From assembly GCA_963669155.1 (NCBI GenBank), contig OZ022586.1, positions 2,387,360 to 2,451,359 on the forward strand: a stretch of 64,000 nucleotides of DNA, in the 5' to 3' direction. Below, piece by piece: positions 58,620 to 64,000 of this stretch (the first letter of the stretch is position 1; the number at the start of each line of letters is the position of its first letter). This DNA is from Arbacia lixula (Eukaryota > Echinodermata > Echinoidea > Arbacioida > Arbaciidae). The notes under the pieces were generated by a model, which saw only the letters and a program-made list of their open reading frames with translations, searched no databases and had not been told where the DNA came from. Position numbers and translations under genes: made by a program.

Positions 58620-60481
58620 GGTAGCTCCGTTGGGCCAAGCTCGGATTGTTACCGACGTTCCGCAGCAGAGCACGGGTTGAAAATTACTTTGGAATTCTTT
58701 GAATAAGTCGTGATATAACTACAAATATGTCACGAAGCGAACAATTCATACATCCTAACTCAACTCACGCTACTTAATCATGATGTTTTGTTATATATCG
58801 CTATTTTGATCGTCAGCAATATTCATATGTTTATGTTCATAAAAGGCTAGCTACCCTTTAGCCCTATATTTTGACGTTTGCTGGAACAAAGTCCAACATA
58901 CAGTAGGTCATTGTATTCGGATTTCTGTACCATTCGCTGATATGTGTATCACACACCGGCCATTTAATGTACGATATGACGTAACAGTTCAGGCCGGGAC
59001 AAGGTTATAATTTTCAGACTCAATTAGAGACTAGCTCTCATGTGTACGTACACAACTGACATGTCAGACAGCAGTCTTAGTTTACAAATAAAAGTGTTGG
59101 GACAATATTACACACACTGTGACACACACAAACACACACACACGCACACACACACACGCACACACACACGCACACGCACACACACACACCTCTTATACAT
59201 TAAAACAAATCACTTCAAAAACTTATCAACGTTTTTCACCGGTAATCATGGCATCGTACGTAAGAGTAATACACACGATAACGAAAAAAGGAAACCAGTG
59301 CACGCGTGATGATCATGGATTTTTATTTTACAATAAAACAACAAAGAGGTCAATAATTCTTAACCAGCCATAGCCGATGTAATATACTAATCAAGGCTAT
59401 GTGATATGATCGGCCTTTTTGTTCCTTTCTCGTGTAGCTCACTGAACGACTGCTTTATAGTACGTATAAACACGCGGTCCATACTTTGTACACTATCCTC
59501 GTATATACACGATAATGAATAGACGATAAAGGAAACCAGTGCACGCGTGTTGATCATGTTTTTTTTTTACAATAAAACAACAAAGAGGTCAAAAATTCTT
59601 AACCAGCCATAGCCTTAGCACTTTATTATGCCCAGTTGTTTAATGTATATGCTTGTGAGTATCCATGTTAATGTAGTGTAATTTGCTATGGTGTTGAGAA
59701 TACTACCATCATGGTAGCTACATGAAAAGTGAAGTGTATCTTATTAATCATCATCACTACATGACGTTGACAAAAAAACAAAAACAAATATGTCTAGCTT
59801 TAATCTAAGTTTTACGCATTGGTTGTGATGTCCTCTCTTGGCTTAGAGATGCCACGAGCACACGGCACGTCGATATCATACGCCACTATGCCAGCAAAAA
59901 GAGGAATTCATTCTGACACGCAACGTCAGATTCTGAAAAGCTACTCCAATTGATTGTGATATATCCAAATAAGGTTGATCAATCCCAGGGTCAGGTGTAC
60001 AGGTACAAGACGACCCGTCATTAATTCAATTTAAATTGTAACGGTTGATCTAATTCACTTAAATTAAATATCAGTTCCTATATAAGAAATTCGTCAAATC
60101 TATTTTCTTTCGCATGCAATGAATTACAACTTTCTGCTTTAGGTTTGCAAAAGGTATACTTCATATTAAAAGGGCAACTCCGGCTAAAACAATAAGTTCT
60201 TCAAGAAACACAATCAGAAATAAAATAAAATGAGTAAAACAGGGTAACTAATCAAACAGTTATGAATGTTTCAGTGATTCAAAGAAGACTTTTTGATGGA
60301 GACACATTAGTAGTATCGTCACATGGTTCTTTTCTACATTTTGTAAATTTCAATATCCTAAATTTCCCTTTTCTTCTCCAAGAAACTGATTTCGTTACTG
60401 ACTGTTTTTAATGTTGACCTGCAAAAACGAAGTATTTCCTTTTATAATCATTTAGTAATTGATATTTATGTATTAGCACGT
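58620..60481. other. Spacer between candidate leader exon and subtilisin B stop
   Basis: No gene seen. Includes the CA tract and a local duplication of the segment around gaaaccagtgcacgcgtg (59290 and 59530) that copy A has once. Confidence 0.6.
59107..59190. repeat. (CA)n microsatellite
   Basis: Counterpart of the GT/GC tract at 36223-36300 in copy A. Confidence 0.9.
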
Positions 60482-60818
60482 TTAGTTATCCGTCCTTCCG
60501 AAGACGCTTCTGACGTAGAGGAGCTTGTTGGGCGTACCCGACCTGAGGCCAGAGAGCTTGTCTGAGGATGCCTCATCTATCAACACCTGGCTCACGTCTC
60601 CCGGGGCCACGCCCCTATCGGCCATCAGGATACCGGCCGCTCCTGAGGTAGGCGGTAATTATTGATTATGAAGAGAGGGGGAGGGGGAGAGAGGTGGGAG
60701 AGAGGGGAGAAGAGAGAGATAGAGAGGGGGGAGAGAGAGACAGAGAGAGAGAGAGGGAGAGAGAGAGAGAGAGAGATAGAGAGAGAGGGGAGGGAGAGAG
60801 AGAGAGATACAGAGAGAG

Positions 60819-60858
<40 letters not shown>

Positions 60859-63837
60859 AAGAGAAAGAAAGAGAGAGGGGGGGGGGGAGCGAGGGGGAAT
60901 GGGTGGCAGGAGAGAGGGGGAAACAGAAAGAGAGACGGACAGGAAGAGAGGGGAAATGAGACAGAGAGGAAGAGAGGCAAAATAGAAGACACAGAGAGTA
61001 AGGGAGATCAAATGAGACAGTCAAACATAATTTGTATAAAAGAGTTACATGCCCTTATTTATCGTGCCCATAGGTAGTTAGGTACATGCTCGTAAGATTA
61101 ACCAATCAACTAATGTACGATGCTGATGTGTATATGTTAGGGTTAGAGTAATTGGTCTGGATAAAGGGTGAGGGATTAAGGCTATAGTAAGGATTATGGG
61201 ATAGAGTTTTTGTTAAGTTTGCTTCTTCTTAGAGGGTAGTTATAAGGTTTTACTTGTAAACGAAATGCTGATTAGACTCAATAGGTGTAGACCAAGTGTC
61301 TATAAACCTTGGCAACTAGCTCAGCTTACCGGCAACATGAGGGCACGCCATGCTCGTCCCAGTCTTCGTCGACGTCGAGGTATCGTCGCTGTTGCTGCAG
61401 CTAATGATGTCGGTTCCTGGAGCGAGGATGTCGACGCAAGAACCAAAGTTGGAGCTCGACCGGACGCTGTCGTCGGGCTCAACATTGCCCACGGTGATGA
61501 CCTGGGATTATTGATGACGATAGCCAAAAGAACTTTGCCAAATTTGTTATAATAGTTATATTGCTACATCTAGTCAATGAGTTGTCTTTTCGCTCAGTAA
61601 TTGATTTACTCAATGCTTGGCAGTGTATAGAGGAAGGCGTTGAAACACTAATGATTATATCCGCAGTATTTTATTAATCTATAAAAAAAAATGTCATCAC
61701 TATTTCATTTAACTCTATTTCGAAACTGATCTACGCAGGATCCACGCAAATTCACAATAACGACCCGTCGACTTATATTGAATGAGAAAAATCAAATGAA
61801 ATTTGATGAAATAAATAAAAACCTGAATTGAAATATAATTTGAAAATTATATTAATTTAAAGGAAATTAAATTAACAAACATGAGCAAAATAGTCATGTG
61901 AAGTTCACTCTGATCACCTCAGGGATGTTTCCGGGGATCAGACGGCACGCGTCACGGCGGTCGTTACCCGACGACGTCAAGACGACAACGTCTTCGGCGA
62001 TGGCGGCGCTCACGGCTTCGCCGAAGCTCTCTGAGTTGAGACTCAGGGAGAGGGAGGCGACCACGTTTGCCATCCCATCCCGCTTCTGCCCCGTGATGAA
62101 GTCCATGGCTAGAGGGAGAGAGAGAGGGGGAGAGAGAGAGAGGGGGGGGGGGCGGGGTGGTTAACATATGCTATATTTGATTATTTGATAAGACGTCTGC
62201 TCTGATCTAATTGATTGTTAGAAACATTGGGGCATAATTATTTGTACCGTGGTTCTCCATGCCGATTTTGTTCGCAAAAACGGGCGGATAGAGAGGGAAC
62301 ATGCAGGCGAAAGGAGGGGAGAAAGGTGTGTGTGTGTGTGTGTGGGGGGGGGGGGGGGCAGAGGCTAGATATTAATAGAAATGTACAACCTGTAGGGAAT
62401 GACTGTGAGAAGGGGAGGGAGAGAAACTTGGGACAGAGAGACAGACAGACAGACAGACAGAGATAGGGGTGAGAGACAGATAGAGTGGGAGAAAGAGGTA
62501 GAGAGACAGGCAGACTGAGAGAGAGAGGGAGAGAGAAAAGACAGAGAGGGAGAGGAGAAAATGCGTATGGAGGGGGTGTGCCTGAAGACGGGAGGGGGGG
62601 GGGGGGAGGGTGCGTACAAAAAGAGGGTAGGCGTTTTATTCCCAATAAAAATGGAAGACATTCCTAAAAATCTTACCTGACACAAGAGCACTCGAACTGC
62701 ATACCCCCGTACAATCACACACCTTCACTGAGCGGATGTTTGCCCCTTTAGCGACACCATACTTCTTTCCACCAGCTATCCCAGCACAATGTGTGCCGTG
62801 CCCATGACAGTCGGTGTCCTGTTGGGAAATGATATTTGAATACATGTCGTCTTTACATATAATTCTGCCTAATTATATTTAGAATGTTTCAATCATGAAA
62901 TATATCTGAAATATTCAAAATATATTCGTTGCGATAAACGTATTTTGTTGTTTCCCTCCTGTGAGATTCGTGTTTATTACCAAGGATGTATGGATCGTAG
63001 CTATACTGGTGGACAGATCCACTGCCGTTACATACATCAACATTTACCGTACATCTTATCTTTGTTAATGTTATTTAAATCATCGGATGTCATTTGCCAC
63101 ATCGCATCAGGTAGATTCCAAAAATACCTGGAATAGACATGCAGTGAAATTGGCCAGTCGAAATCGTTGTGAAAATGACAATTACAAGTTCCATGAATTC
63201 TAGCATTATATTTTCTACATGGATCTATATAACAATAACGGATGATACATTTCATACTATTTTGATGAGGCGTGTTTGTAGGATTGCACGGAAAATCTGA
63301 AAAGCATTTATTAAGGTATTTTGGTGAAATCACTGATTCAATAGTGTGGCATCAGTACAGCAATAGGCCTATATCTGTTTAGCCTGATTCAACGCCTCGG
63401 CGGACATTAGAGACCTTCCATCGATTACCGTTACTCTGAATGTGACTAACTGGTCGAATCTGTATGGCCTGTTGTAACATCCAGATGCACGTGACGCAAT
63501 CGCGTATGCATCGTATGGTTAAAGGGATAGTTCACCTTGAAATTAAGTTGATTTCAACAAAAGGAGACACATGAAAGAAACACATGAGCGAAGGTTTGAT
63601 GAAAATCGGTCAGAGGAGAAGAACGTTATTAGATTTTGAAACTTCAATTTTGTAATGTCACGTGCGAGGTGCTCTCCCTTTAGAAGCAGCTCATTCACTT
63701 GCAATCAAACACTCAGTCCTTGTTACCTACCACACCGGTCACGAATTTAGCCGCGTAGGATGCCCGCCCCTCGAAGTCCTCGTGGGTGATTCGAACCCCG
63801 GTGTCCACGATGAAGATGTTTGCTCCAACCCCCATGG
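60482..63837 (-). CDS. Subtilisin-like serine protease, copy B, exons 4-8 (5-prime part beyond window)
   Basis: Inverted second copy of the subtilisin gene. Exons on the minus strand: 63731-63837, 62677-62818, 61918-62108, 61330-61501, 60482-60642. Lengths (107, 142, 191, 172, 161 nt) are identical to exons 4-8 of copy A. All catalytic motifs are kept: Asp in IFIVDTGVR, His in CHGHGTHCAG, Asn in SSGN and Ser in GTSMACPHVAG. Amino-acid changes are few (for example EAVIAAIAE becomes EAVSAAIAE, and VLVDEASS becomes VLIDEASS). The signal peptide, propeptide and exon 3 would lie right of 64000. Intron 4 differs from copy A: about 560 bp of unrelated sequence replaces part of a shared fold-back element. 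Either the second allele or a duplicate; see the structural findings. Confidence 0.9.
60664..60900. repeat. (GA)n tract, subtilisin B intron 7
   Basis: Inverted counterpart of 34740-35012; CT-rich on the sense strand. Confidence 0.9.
62108..62160. repeat. (GA)n tract, subtilisin B intron 5
   Basis: Inverted, shorter counterpart of the CT tract abutting exon 6. Confidence 0.85.
63519..63682. mobile_element. MITE family M1, one arm, subtilisin B intron 4
   Basis: Starts TTAAAGGGATAGTTCACCTT and stops after gaggtgctctccc. The CRE octamer is mutated. Relative to the gene this is the opposite arm from the one kept in copy A. Confidence 0.65.
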
Positions 63838-64000
63838 CTAGGAATCAAATGAAATTGGTAAATGCCATAAATAGCTTAGTATCAGAAAGGAATTGAATGG
63901 TTACTTAGATACAGATTGGTAGATATTTGACTCCTGTAGAACGGGTATGACGTCATCACGTGTCCTGTCACCATTATCACTACTCCCCAGGAATTGTAAA

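Larger units (their letters stand above)
57575..64000 (-). repeat. Inverted long duplicate of 32146-38800 (subtilisin block)
   Basis: The reverse complement of 57575-64000 aligns with 32146-38800, including subtilisin exons 4-8, the candidate leader exon and the spacer. The alignment ends at the last base before the second N gap. Confidence 0.95.

Overview
This is eukaryotic nuclear DNA from an animal. The genes are split into many short exons with GT/AG introns, and introns and spacers are full of microsatellites, homopolymers and fold-back transposons. The families present (acidic amino-acid decarboxylase, somatomedin-B/EndoU ribonucleases, a proteinase K-like subtilisin with an I9 propeptide) and the high divergence between the two copies of one locus suggest a marine invertebrate deuterostome, most likely an echinoderm such as a sea urchin. 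This is inference; nothing in the window proves the species.

Layout as given. (1) 513-9444, minus: exons 1-10 of a PLP-dependent decarboxylase of the CSAD/GADL1/GAD group (copy A; its last two exons lie left of the window). (2) N gap 11134-11333. (3) 11334-17669 and 20884-25700, plus: two tandem EndoU-type endoribonuclease genes, with three and one somatomedin-B domains. (4) 29387-35201, plus: a secreted subtilisin-like protease, complete in eight exons. (5) 35202-38800: spacer with a possible Arg-rich first exon and a hAT-like element. (6) N gap 38801-39000. (7) 39001-45496: spacer with an apparently intact Tc1-type transposon, a LINE 3-prime remnant and a 75-bp minisatellite. (8) 45497-55857, minus: the same decarboxylase, complete in 12 exons (copy B, 498 aa). 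(9) 57575-64000: an inverted second copy of the subtilisin region, carrying exons 4-8 before the window ends.

The main result is structural. Block 1-11133 is repeated at 46348-57529, and block 32146-38800 is repeated in inverted orientation at 57575-64000. In copy B the two blocks are joined by only 45 bp, which include an 18-G run. In copy A the corresponding ends are exactly the edges of the two 200-N gaps. The simplest reading is that contig 11334-38800 was placed backwards by scaffolding. If it is flipped, all genes (decarboxylase, subtilisin, EndoU2, EndoU1) lie on one strand. Copy B is then either a retained second haplotype or a true tandem duplicate. Several transposon insertions are present in one copy and absent from the other, giving clean filled/empty site pairs.

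Functionally, the EndoU and subtilisin genes encode secreted proteins with complete catalytic residues. The decarboxylase appears cytosolic from its main ATG; the possible upstream leader exon makes the true N-terminus uncertain. I see no operon-like logic, tRNA, rRNA, CRISPR array or viral genome.
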